This document shows, in pieces, positions 22,665 to 33,159 of a DNA stretch of 64,000 bases. A model generated the notes under the pieces. It was not told where the DNA came from. It did not search any database and saw nothing but the letters and a program-made list of their open reading frames with translations. The stretch lies in assembly GCA_019188255.1 (NCBI GenBank), contig JAETXT010000012.1:1612001-1676000 (forward strand), in the 5' to 3' direction. The stretch's first letter is position 1, and every line of letters starts with the position of its first letter. This DNA comes from Verticillium longisporum. Taxonomy: Eukaryota; Ascomycota; Sordariomycetes; Glomerellales; Plectosphaerellaceae. The translations under genes were made by a program, and so were the position numbers.

Positions 22665-23923
22665 TGGCTGTTACCAAGGGATGGATGGAAGCCCAGGCAT
22701 CATGGGATGGTAAACGCAGTTAGCACAGGTGGAGTCCACAAACAATCTGGTATTTGGACAAGTACGGCAGAAAGTCGTCGCTAGCTGGGTGATGACGGCA
22801 GACCCCCATGCCGATGCTATTTGTGTGATACGAGAGAGGGGACGCGATGCTGCATAGTCGAGATGAAAAGCGGCGCTGACTGATGACCTGCAGCAGACCC
22901 ACGCACGCCTCCAGCCGAGACCAGACAAGCGCCCACGCAACGCAAAAAGTCGACGCAGATGCAAGACATCAAGCACGCATCGTTTGTCGTAGGGCTATTG
23001 GGATTCATGTTGTAGGAGGCGTCATGTTTGGCAGTCGTGGTTGGCAGACAGCAAGATGTCTGGAGAAGCTCGGGAGCATCTTGAAAGACCAGTCGCTGGC
23101 CCGTGAGGCAGTTGGTGATGGAATGTGCATGGGCATGTCGTCTCAACAGAGTCCACGTGTGACGGGATGTTCCCTGGTCTGAGATGGATACATGGGTTGA
23201 TGGATGTCGACAATCGGATTGTCTAGGAAATCCAGGATTATCTTGATCAGACGGTCAGACAGGACCAAGGTTGGGAGGAGCTCTGGCAGGCGCTCACAGG
23301 AGCGGAAGGCAGTGGGCAGATGTGGATGAAACGGAACCCGGCCACGACGTTTGATTGGCGGGGGAGCAGCGCGGGGTAGCTCCCGCTGAAACAGACGCCC
23401 CGGGCAGCAGTTCTAGCGTGTCATTCTAGTGGCTCATCCACTGGAAATCCTGCCGTCAGCGCTGGCCCGCCCGCCGATCAACTGGCTCTCGCCGTTGCCC
23501 TGGCGACGCTGCCTCCGGGACGCGAAGGCCCCCAGCACTAGCCAAAACATGTCGAACCCCAGCAATCAACGTGCTCCTCCTCCATCTGGCGATCTCACAT
23601 TCCAGTCACCTTCGCTTTCACACTTTCCCTTACCATCGACCACGACACATCCACCGCGACGCGGCCGCACTCTCAGACATTACTCTCGAACCCTCCAAAT
23701 CGTTTTCTTTCCGACCTTGGCCTTGCTGTCGCAGGACATGCACACCACGCAACTGACGTCCCGGTGACCATCATCAGATTGCTGCATGGGAGTGAACCGC
23801 TCGGCCAGCGCATCTCGGGGCATCCCGTGAACAGCAGACGCTACGACTCTACCGTGCTGCGACAGACCTTGTCAACACCTTCCAAACCACGACTCCATCA
23901 CCTCGCCCAACAACAACAGCGTC
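22665..23923. other. Intergenic
   Basis: 1.26 kb between the aminopeptidase and Ase1. The right half (from about 23530) is CT-rich and looks like a 5' leader. No gene supported. Confidence 0.5.
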
Positions 23924-26345
23924 ATGGACACCAGCTACCTCGCCCAGCAGGTGGGCACCATTATCGGCCAACTCCACGGCCTCTTTGACGAGATTGGTGT
24001 CCCCAATCATGACCGTGAAACACGCGAGTCAGAGGTAGACACAATAACCGAGTCCTTCTACCAGCTTCTTGGCTAATCACACATGTAGCTCTTCGAGGCT
24101 CTGTCGAAAGCCCTCCATGACCAGGTCCGGCTGGTCACTGCCGAGAAGGAGGATATGATGGATGAGGCCCAGCGGATGATCACGACCATCCGCCAGATGG
24201 AAGCTTCCCTCGACGACACTCGACGCCGCGATCACGACGACGAAGACTTGCAAATTACCTACCCGCTGACTCGCTGCCTGCAGCACCTCAAGGAGAGACA
24301 CGTCCAGATCGGCAGGCTGCACAAGGAGCGGTTCGAGCAAGTCAAGAGTGCGTTATCCTCGATAAAGCACCATCAACGAGCTTTGCTAACCTAGCACAGA
24401 ACTTGTTCAGGCCCTCGAATCCTACTCTTCCCACCTCGAACCCACCTTTGTCAAGATCGCTCTGCCGCCCACAGCGCCGAACCAATCGGTCCCTCCGTCC
24501 TTTGATCTCTCTCCTACGTACGTCGACAAGCTCGACAATGAATTCACCCGCGTCTACGAGGAATATACGCGTCGGGTAGCCAACATCAAGTCTCTCTGCG
24601 AACACATTATCCAACTATGGGCCGAGCTCGGCACGCCCCAGGCGCAGACCGACGGCGCCATTGTCAAGTACTACCGCGACTCGCCCGAGCAGCTGGGTCT
24701 GCACGAAGAGGACGTCAACCGGCTGCGCCAGAAGCGTGACAAGCTTGCCGACGAGAAGAAGAACCGCGAGAAGCACCTCGTCAGCCTGAGGGCAGCGGTC
24801 GAGGCGCTCTGGGAGAAGCTTGGCGTCGACAATGGCGAGCGCAAGTCCTTCCTCAACGCGAACCGCGGTTGCGGCCTGCGCCAGATCAACGAGTTTGAGG
24901 ATGAGCTCGCACGGCTGAACGAGCTCAAGCGGCAGAATCTGCATCTCTTCGTTGAGGACGCGCGGTACAAGCTGCAGGAGCTGTGGGACGCTCTCTACCT
25001 CTCCGAGGACGAGATGCTCGAGTTCACGCCCGCCTTTTCCGATGTGTACAGCGATGCGCTGCTCGAGGCCCACGAACGGGAGATTTCACGTCTCGAAGCT
25101 GTCCGCGAGCAGCGGGCGCCGATCCTGGCCCTCGTGGACAAGCACAGGACCCTGACACATGATCGCGACGAGCTGGCGGCCTCCAGCCAGGACGCCTCGC
25201 GTCTCATGATGCGTGGACAAAAGGGCGAGAGGCGTGACCCCGGAAAGCTGTTGCGCGAGGAGAAGCTTCGCAAGAGGATCACCAAGGAGCTGCCCAAGAT
25301 TGCGGCGGATCTGAGGAAGCAGCTGGAGAGGTGGGAAGACGAGTACGGCCGGGACTTTTTGGTGCACGGCGAGAGATATCTCGACATGATCGACGCCGAC
25401 GAAGCCAAGTCTGGGCCGGCACCAGGTCCACGATCAAAGACGCCTGCGGGGCCACCAGCTTCGGCATCCAAGGTGGCTCGACCGGGCACCATCAGCCGGG
25501 CGAACAGTGCCGCTAAATCGATAGCCGGCGGAGGCAGCCGAGCGGGCGCGAAGACGCCGACGGCAGCACCGGCCGCAGCAACAACGACGAAGCGCGCGGC
25601 ACCGACAAATCCCAAGGGCAGCCCTTCGAGAATCCCGGCGCGCGCGCCCCTTTCGAACCTCAAGAACGGTAACAACTCGCCCGAGCGGCCACGACCGGAG
25701 ACGCGGGCTGAAGGCCGACCCACGGGGGCAGGAGGCACAATGCGCAACGGCGCGCCGATGCGTGCGCCGCCACCCAAGATGCGCGAGCTCGTGCATGTGC
25801 CGGAGCTCCAGACGCCGGTCAACCCGTACAAGTCGGCGGGCCTCGGCTCTAGCATCATCCGCCAGGCCGAGCTCGAAGATGTGTACGAGGACCCGCAGCC
25901 GGCGGCCGAGAGGATAACGCGGTCCAACTCGACGCTCTCGCACCAGTCTCACCAGTCGCACCACTCCCATCAGTCTCATTCACAATACGAATACGGCGCG
26001 ATGCGGGGGGCGCCCGCCGTCATGGCGTACCCGCAGGCACCACCGCCGCGGCAGATGTCCAACTCGTCCAACGGGTCGAGCAACGTGACGGGGTCGGAGA
26101 ACTGGGAGACGTACGACGACAACAGCGAGCCCGAGGCGGACGCGTCGGACACGTACTACGCCAAGGTGCGCGCGGCACGAGGCAAGCGCATGGAGCCCGA
26201 GGCGGCGGGCTACCGGCCCAACGCCAGCCAGACGAAGCGGCTGCGGGCGATCCCGGCGCAGCATGCGGGACATGCCTACATGGACGAGGGAGGCGAGCGC
26301 ATCGTGTCCAACGCCAGCGGGTGGACGGACGAAGAGGCGTACTGA
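23924..26345 (+). CDS. ase1: Anaphase spindle midzone microtubule bundler, Ase1/PRC1/MAP65 family
   Basis: Three exons (23924-24034, 24089-24347 and 24400-26345; introns 54 and 52 nt), 771 residues, starting MDTSYLAQQVGTIIGQLHGL. Family members crosslink antiparallel microtubules at the anaphase midzone and direct cytokinesis. The N-terminal two thirds is helical and coiled-coil. It contains the characteristic segments EALWEKLGVD, FEDELARLNELKRQNLHLFVEDAR and LQELWDALYLSEDE, followed by the spectrin-like microtubule-binding stretch with EREISRLEAVREQRAPILALVDKH and LPKIAADLRKQLERWEDEYGRDFLVHG. The C-terminal 300 residues are basic, Ala/Pro/Ser rich and disordered, with a His-Gln-Ser run (HQSHQSHHSHQSHSQ). 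In other species this tail carries Cdk1 sites and localisation signals. Confidence 0.95.
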
Positions 26346-26610
26346 GAGGCATGGATGGGACGATGTGTCTGCTACGATGAGGCATCTCGGCGCCTGGCAC
26401 GCGAGCTTCTGCTTCTTCTGCTTCCTCTTCCTTCTTCTTCGGTCCATAGTACGTACACGGGGTGACCCCGACCTGGAGGGCAGCTACACTGCCCTATTTT
26501 TTCTTGCTTCTCGTTATTCTGTTCAGTCCATTGTAATTACGGGGGAAAGGAGGGGGATGGTCCAGCGATGGAGAGTGGGGGGGTTGGTGGGCTTGTTTGT
26601 TTTGGTACGG

Positions 26611-26660
26611 CGTTTGGGCCGACGGCGTTGGGGCCGACGGCGTTGGGGCCGACGGCGTTG
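26611..26660. repeat. 15-bp tandem repeat, about 3.3 copies
   Basis: The unit CGTTGGGGCCGACGG is repeated head to tail, the first copy with one change. It lies in the presumed 3' region of ase1. Confidence 0.85.
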
Positions 26661-26934
26661 TAGGGGCAAGGAAAGGAAAGCAGGCTTACGCCGACGGACG
26701 CACGTCTTTTATGTTCAATCCATCTGATGACTGTTCCCGGGTGTGCTGTGAGTGAAGCTTCTACTGCTTAGGTGTCTACCTTGGGTGCCTACCCAGGCAC
26801 TGACAGAAAAAATGGCCCACCACAAGGCTCTACAGCAGGCTTACCACGTGACAGCGAGGCATGGGTCGGCGCTGATCTACTAGGACATTAGGGGGCTCTC
26901 TCATTTGGTGGGACATTTTTTTGTCGACCACTTG

Positions 26935-27196
26935 CTACGGTAGGTGCCTTAGGTAGGTACCTGGAGGTGACTACGGCTGCTAGTACGTACCTAACGCAGA
27001 GCGAGATCTCGTGTCGAGGCGCTCTAGGGCGTCATGTCTACCTACCTTACCTAGGATAGGCGCTAGGTCCCTAGGTAGGTAGTTGGTAGGTACCTACCTA
27101 GGCACTTAGGTACCTACCTAAGTGCCTAGGTAGGTAAGGTAGGTAGGTACCTACCTTACCTAGGCACCTACGTACGTAGGTAAGTACCTAGGTAGG
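26935..27196. repeat. TAGGTAGGTACC palindromic tract
   Basis: Dense tiling of TAGG, GGTACC, CCTA and ACGTACG words in both orientations, giving many overlapping palindromes (for example near 27061-27180). Similar tracts occur in many Sordariomycete intergenic regions; meaning unknown. Confidence 0.85.
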
Positions 27197-27523
27197 GCGA
27201 AGAGCCCCACCTTTTGTGTCATTCTGCGACGGCTCCAAGGCTGAGCAGAAGCAGCTGTAGACATCGTCCTCCTCTTGGCCATCTCCCACCTCCACCAACA
27301 TCCAAGGTCCCCTGCAACCCAAACACGACGCCGGATCCTCGGGACCTTGCAGCCACTTGCTTCGCCCCCATCGCCCCCATCTCCGCCAGCCTCCACCCTC
27401 TCCTCGACAGCATGTCCCCTTCTGTTGATACCGACTTGATGCAGCGATATCTGTTTTAGCCTGCATTGACCTCACCTAGATCGATCCGTCGACCTGAATT
27501 CGACCTACCTTGGCTGCCTCCAT

Positions 27524-27716
27524 CACGGCATACTCGCTGCCACCATCAAGGCATACTCGCTGCCTCCATCAAGGCATACTCGCTGCCTCCATCAAGGCAT
27601 ACTCGCTGCCTCCATCACGGCATACTCGCTGCCTCCACGGCATACTCGCTGCCTCCACGGCATACTCGCTGCCTCCACGGCATACTCGCTGCCTCCACGG
27701 CATACTCGCTGCCTCA
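27524..27716. repeat. Minisatellite in the leader of the EH-domain gene
   Basis: Two related units abut: about four or five copies of a 23-bp unit (GGCATACTCGCTGCCTCCATCA plus one base), then about five copies of a 20-bp unit (GGCATACTCGCTGCCTCCAC). The shorter unit is the longer one with an internal 3-bp deletion. It lies 150-340 bases upstream of the ATG at 27864. Confidence 0.9.
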
Positions 27717-27863
27717 CACCCAACACCCATACCACACACGTTCGCGCCGCTGTCAGCACCGTCCTCGCCACGAGCATCGACAGCATGACCTGCCCATCTG
27801 TCCTCCCACGCCCACGCCCACGCCGCTGAACTCAGTCTCACCTCCCATACGACGCCCGCCATC

Positions 27864-30227
27864 ATGGCCCACCAGCCTTCCGCGCGGCCTGCTGTGCCGC
27901 CTCCATCCCAGGCAGCCTCGAACGCCGCCGCCGCCCTCCAAGGCGCCAACCTCGCCTTCGCCCGAACCACGGCCCCGAGACCCATGCCACCCGTCAAACG
28001 AGTCCCCAACGGCGCCCTCTATGCCGCGGCGACTGCCTCGACCCGCGACAGAAGCCGCAGCCGCAGCCCAGCCCCGTCCCAGAGCCGACAGACGACCGGC
28101 GGCACCGACGGCACCACCGAGCACGCCCGCTGGCCTCGACTCGCCTCGAGCCCGCCGCCTGCCGCCCGCCTGTCTCCGCCATCGGCCGCCAAGCCCACGA
28201 GCTACGACACGAAGAGCCCCTCGTACATCGCCGCCACCCTCGCCGCCTCGCGATCTGCCTCGCCAAGCCCCAATGCCAACACCCCCGTGCCGGGCCTGCC
28301 GGTCGCCCGCCGCAAGGCCAGTGTCAACAGCCTCAGCGGCGGGAGCAGCCTCGACCTGCCGGACACGAGCTCCATCGCGCCGACGACGAACCTGATCTCC
28401 ATGTTCGAGATGCGAGACGACAACGGCGACGGCGACGACGACGACGTGGAGCCCACGAAAAAGAAGACGCCCGTCAGACGACCCACCGCCATGCGGCGTG
28501 TGCCCCAGCTGAGGGCCATGACGCCCGAGCGAGAGAGCAGTCCCAAGGGCAGGCGCACGCCGCCGGTGCGCGACCCTGGCTCGCCCGTGACGGAAGAGAC
28601 GACACCAACAGCGAGGCCGAAACCCAGGGTGAAGCCAAAGCTGAGGCCCATGACGCCCGAAAGGAAGATGAGCCCCGACAGGAGGGAGCCCGGGTCCCCT
28701 CTGCGTAGCGAAATCACGCCACCGTCCAAACCGAAACCCCGCGTGAAGGCCAGGCCGAGGCCAGCAGAGACAGAGGCCAGGTCGAGGCCAGCAGAGACAG
28801 AGGCCAAGCCGAGGCCAGCAGAGACACAGGCTGAGGAAGAGGCAGCGGCGGAGCCCAGGGCTCCGTCGCCGCCGAAACCGATGCGCGCCGTCATGGCACC
28901 GCTGCGCCTGACGCAACGGCACGCGCCTGAGACTCGATCACCTCAACCTCAGAAAGGGCAGCCCGTTCCAGACGTCTCGTTGAGACCGAGCGCTCCAGAG
29001 AGCACGAGCAAGACGGATCGCTCCGACGGACAGGCGCTGGCCGCCAAGTCGAAGCCTCCACCCTCCCCGATACCTACTCCCGCGTCACCCAAACCCGTTG
29101 TCGTGCCCAAGACGCTTAAACATCGACCCGAGTCCGTCGAGATGCCGCCTCCGAGGATCATCAGCCGCTCCGAAACGGCAGTCCTCTCGCCTGTACCGAC
29201 GAGACCGGCCTCCCAAGCCAAGCTGCGACCACCCACCCCTCCTCAACCCCGCGGCGCTAGTTCGACCGCAAAGCCTGCAGCTCCTCCTCCTCGAGCCACG
29301 GCACCGTTGCCTGTGAACGACGCCAATCTCGCTGCTCTCAGCAACGGACGTCGGGTAAGCACGACTGCAAGGCCGACAACATCGGGGACCAGCTCGTCCA
29401 ACGAGACGTTCGTCTCGGCATCCTCGACCCAGACACCGCGGCCAGCATCGCCCGTGCCTCGTCGGGAGCTGCCGCCGCGGCCCTCGTCCACGATCAGCAT
29501 GCCTGTCGGCTCGCCAACAAGACCCTATACGCCTTCGTTACCTCGCCGCCACCCGGCGGCCGTGTCAACGAGCAGCCTCCCGCTGCACTCGCTCTCCAAC
29601 GCCATCATGGCCGGCTCCCTCGCCGCCGCCCGGCTGACGCCCAGCAACACGGGCGCCAGCGGCCACAGCCCGGCGCCGCCTCTGCCGCGCCGCCACCACG
29701 CCAAGTCACCGCGCCTGCGCCAGACGCTCCGGCAGCCGGCGGCGCAGTCGGACGACGAGGAGACGCGCCGCAAGAAGAAGCATCACGGTTCGCATTCGAA
29801 CAAGAAGCACTTTCACCACGAGGGCGCGCGCCGCCGCTGGCGCGAGGAGATGACGCCGCGCGAGCGCAAGCGCTACGAGGCCCTCTGGGCCAGCAACCGC
29901 GGCCTGCTGCACGAGACGATGCTCCCCGGCCCCCGCGCGGTCGGCGCCGCCGACCTCGTCCTGAACGTCGTCGTGCGCGAGATTTGGCGCCGGTCGCGGC
30001 TGCCGGACGACGAGCTCGGCGAGGTCTGGGATCTCGTCGTCGGCCAGAGCGCCGGCGCGCTGCCGCCGGGCATGCTGGGGAAGCAGGAGTTTGTCGTCGG
30101 CACGTGGGTCGTCGACCAGCGGCTCAAGGGCCGGAAGATCCCGGCCAAGGTCGGTGCCAGCGTGTGGGACAGCGCCAAGGGGGTCCGCGTCTGGACGCCC
30201 AAGGCGAAGGAGGCGCGGAGGAAGTAG
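27864..30227 (+). CDS. EH-domain protein, Irs4/Tax4-like regulator
   Basis: Single exon, 787 residues. Residues 1 to about 640 are Pro/Ser/Ala-rich and disordered, with two short Arg/Lys-Pro repeats (RAMTPERESSPKGR and RPMTPERKMSPDRR) and an imperfect repeat of PAETEA units at about 305-325. The C-terminal 110 residues form a degenerate EH (EF-hand-like) domain that binds NPF peptides. Landmarks are TPRERKRYEALWASNRGLL, VVREIWRRSRLPDDELGEVW, FVVGTWVVDQRLKGRKIP and the final VGASVW. This arrangement is that of yeast Irs4 and Tax4, which activate the phosphoinositide 5-phosphatase Inp51 and influence PI(4,5)P2, cell wall and autophagy. Transfer of that role here is inference from domain order. 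Confidence 0.85.
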   Translation: MAHQPSARPAVPPPSQAASNAAAALQGANLAFARTTAPRPMPPVKRVPNGALYAAATASTRDRSRSRSPAPSQSRQTTGGTDGTTEHARWPRLASSPPPAARLSPPSAAKPTSYDTKSPSYIAATLAASRSASPSPNANTPVPGLPVARRKASVNSLSGGSSLDLPDTSSIAPTTNLISMFEMRDDNGDGDDDDVEPTKKKTPVRRPTAMRRVPQLRAMTPERESSPKGRRTPPVRDPGSPVTEETTPTARPKPRVKPKLRPMTPERKMSPDRREPGSPLRSEITPPSKPKPRVKARPRPAETEARSRPAETEAKPRPAETQAEEEAAAEPRAPSPPKPMRAVMAPLRLTQRHAPETRSPQPQKGQPVPDVSLRPSAPESTSKTDRSDGQALAAKSKPPPSPIPTPASPKPVVVPKTLKHRPESVEMPPPRIISRSETAVLSPVPTRPASQAKLRPPTPPQPRGASSTAKPAAPPPRATAPLPVNDANLAALSNGRRVSTTARPTTSGTSSSNETFVSASSTQTPRPASPVPRRELPPRPSSTISMPVGSPTRPYTPSLPRRHPAAVSTSSLPLHSLSNAIMAGSLAAARLTPSNTGASGHSPAPPLPRRHHAKSPRLRQTLRQPAAQSDDEETRRKKKHHGSHSNKKHFHHEGARRRWREEMTPRERKRYEALWASNRGLLHETMLPGPRAVGAADLVLNVVVREIWRRSRLPDDELGEVWDLVVGQSAGALPPGMLGKQEFVVGTWVVDQRLKGRKIPAKVGASVWDSAKGVRVWTPKAKEARRK

Positions 30228-30737
30228 AGTACATAGCCGTACGTCGGGATCGGCCTGGCATGCGGCACCAGATGCGAATCAATGATACCCTTGTTTGGAT
30301 TACGGATGGTTGAACATGATGTACGCAGTCAAGGTTCGTTCCCATGGTGGTTTGCTGGATGGCTGCGGACCGCTTCGACGTAGACCCGAGGGCAAGCATG
30401 TCATCTACTACATGGGGGAGTAAAGAAACAACTACAAAGTCGAAAGGCTATCCGGCCCTTCTCATGCGCCATGTGTTTTGACACGGGAATGGTATCAAGG
30501 AGGATCTATAGTATTGCACATCCATGTTTCGTGACCTCGAGCTGGGCTTGTACGTATGCTATCCATCTTGTGCTACGTCCAAGGCCAAGTATCCAGCGTC
30601 TGGCCGGAGCAGTTCCCCTGACGAGGAGCCAGATCTAAGCAACCAACCAAAGACAGATGAGTATCGCCTCCACGCCGGTTAGCAACATCAAGTACATGAA
30701 AAGGTTCACAGCGGCGTAGACTGAAAACCGGAGACCG
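30228..30737. other. Intergenic, convergent
   Basis: 3' ends of the EH-domain gene and the GHKL ATPase gene face each other here. No gene supported. Confidence 0.5.
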
Positions 30738-33159
30738 CTATGTAGGCTCCATCCTGAGACGCTTCGGTTGAGGCATGGATTTCTGATACGCATCTGCCGG
30801 CCGCTTGCTTCCCGTCGTGGAGGGTCTATCGGCGGTATCGCAGTCCTTGCTAGCATCGTCGCCGACTGGGACCGAGTGACTAGTGGTGACTTTTGCTGTG
30901 GACTTGTGAATGGCGAACGGCTTGGTAGAACCGCAAGAGACGTGGACGAAGGATCCTGGCGTGTTCGCAAAAAAGACAAGGGCAAAATAGTCTACTCGAA
31001 GGTCCAACTTTCCAAAAGTCACGCCCGTCCGGGGTTCTGAAACCACCAAGCGTCTACAGGACCCAGCATTTCCAATACAACGCGGATGGCGGACTAGAGG
31101 GTTTTTTTCTTTAGCCAGAGCTCAGAGCAGAGGCCACACCAGGACTTACCTTCTGCAGCACAAAAGATGTTGCGTTTATCACCGCAAGTTGCCATGCGGT
31201 GAAGATGGATTTCAGCAGAGGCGCCTTGGGGCAGCTCCTTGAGGAAGTGGCTGCGAACCACCACGCCTCGAGAGACCGCAGGCTCCGGGAACACGCGCGT
31301 CGAACCGAACACGGTTGCGTCGTCGATCCGCTGGTCAGCTAGCAGCCCGAGCTGGCAGACCTTCCACTGCCTCGTCTTTCCACCAAGTCTAAGCTTGTGG
31401 GTCGGCAGAGTCTGCAGCATGCGCTTGAAAAGCAGTCTTGCGATTCTGCCGACATCTCGCAGGTTGTCCTTGTCGAGTCGCGTCCCCAGTTCTGTGCCGA
31501 GGATGTCATGCGACAACCATTTGACGTGTACCTTGAGCTGTGCAGCCGGGCCCGAACGGTACGTAGTGTCAAGCTTAAGTTCGCCAGCGTCAACAATGAG
31601 CAGGGTAATGCGATGCATGCATTCGTGGCAGTCGTGCATACATGCTTTGATGATGCGATAAAGCTCCTGAGCAAAATATGTTTGAGGCAGGTCTTTTGGG
31701 CCCAAGGCCTTGGCTTTGCCGAACCGTATGGCCTCTTCATCACAGACTTCGCGTACAAGCCCCTGCTTGTGCAGCAGTTTCCAGTACGTATTGGGGAGGT
31801 ACATTCCTCGCAATCCAAGGCCTTGGATTGTTAGTTCGAGTTCAGGATACTACGAAGAGTCAGGGTCGTTCTTCTCCAGAGAAGGAAGAGCAATGATAGT
31901 CTTACCTCCGTTCTCTGCTCGTTGTCAAAGAACCACCGGTTGGGATACTTCTCCACGAGGGCCGCCTTCAAACGGGTTGCAACATGAAAACTCGTGTTCC
32001 TATCCGCCATGTTAACGTCGGCGTACTCTGAATTCTCTGACAGCAGCATGTTGCTGAGGTTTTCAATCATCTCCGGTCGCTTTTCGATACCTTGTGCCCA
32101 GATACTAGCGATGGTTGCTGCTTCCTCTGTCGCAGTAGCCACATGCAGGCGATCTCGGTTCGTGCTGCCGTCTGCAAAGTCATAGCCGTACCTCATCTGC
32201 TTGCCACTGATGCTGGCGGAGTTTTGGGCAGAATGGCTCAGAAGTAAGCCTTTGAGGTACAGCTTGCCATGATATTTGGGCTCCAACAAGAGTTTGCCAC
32301 GGGACGTCGTGATTGTCATTTGCGGATTTGGCTCCTGCAGAAAGAGCGCCGTGGACGTCCAGCTCTCGAACACGCCTTTCGTGATAGGGACATGCTGGGT
32401 GTTCTGCTTCGTTTGATCGTCGTTTTTGCTCCTGGCCCCAAGCAGGAACTGCACATCTTCATGGGGCGCAGCTACACATGTAGAAGGAATTTGCTTTAGA
32501 CGCCTAGCAGGTGGTATGCTCTGCTGAAGACTGCTTTTGGGTATCCGCTCGACCTTCACACACAGTTTGAAGAGACTGTTCAAGTAGAAAGTCCACGTGC
32601 AACCTCCAGAGACGCATTCCACACTGTGGTTGTTGTCTGGTCTCAGCATGGACAGGGCCGCGAGCTTCATTCCCTCTCCGTGGGTGCCTGCTTGGTTCGT
32701 GGCGTGTCTCTTGCTGGTGCCACCCATCTCCAGATGCTCAAGTTGGAGGGTGCTCTTGCGGTTCGTGAGTTCAACTGTGCCTTGTCCGTTTTCCCCTTTG
32801 TACCGAATAAAACCAAAAACCTCCGGTGCGCCTCGTGAGCATTGCGCAGGTTTGGTGGCCTTGTATAAGATCTCGACTTTCGAATCATTCGTCGTTATCT
32901 CGCGGGTGACAGAGTTCATGAACTGCTGCGGGCTGAGGCCACTGGCCCTGATCACCTCGTCTCGCCTAGCGTCTGCATTTAGCTCAAGCTTCTCTGCCAG
33001 CGGTAGCCATGATTACCAGTTCTGAACCAGCTCTCTGAACGCTTCTTGACCGTTGAATTGCGTATAGGTTGACCGAATGTTGAGATCAAAAGTTTTCGAG
33101 CGCTTAACATTGTCTAGAGTCAATGCGACCTCCTTGCGGGGTTTGGATTTGGGTGCCAT
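30738..33159 (-). CDS. GHKL (Bergerat-fold) ATPase-domain protein
   Basis: Four exons by hand (33017-33159, 31906-32965, 31150-31849 and 30738-31093; introns 51, 56 and 56 nt), 752 residues, consistent phases throughout. The ATPase module is at the N-terminus: the N-box ELVQNWRD (E-x3-N-x2-D) is completed across intron 1. In place of the usual DxGxG, the G1 region reads ELTNRKSTLQLEHLEMGGTSKR. The G2 lid motif AGTHGEGMKLAALSMLR is intact. This pattern (TN in place of D, then GTxKR and GEGxKLA) occurs in other eukaryotic GHKL proteins, which in some lineages relate to MORC and sacsin-like ATPases. No downstream kinase or DNA-binding domain was recognised. The C-terminus has a probable nuclear signal (PQPKRLRMEPT). 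Function unknown. Confidence 0.8.

Larger units (their letters stand above)
26346..27863. other. Intergenic, repeat-rich spacer
   Basis: 1.5 kb between ase1 and the EH-domain gene. It holds three distinct repeat types listed separately. Nothing supports a gene; the right half (about 27220-27863) is CT-rich and is probably the promoter and 5' leader of the EH-domain gene. Confidence 0.6.

Noticed and set aside
26346..27863. CRISPR-like interpretation of the tandem arrays
   Set aside because: Units are contiguous without unique spacers, and the organism is a eukaryote; these are minisatellites.
30635..30985. 116-codon minus-strand frame below the GHKL gene
   Set aside because: Out of frame with the last exon of that gene, which ends at 30738; no independent support.
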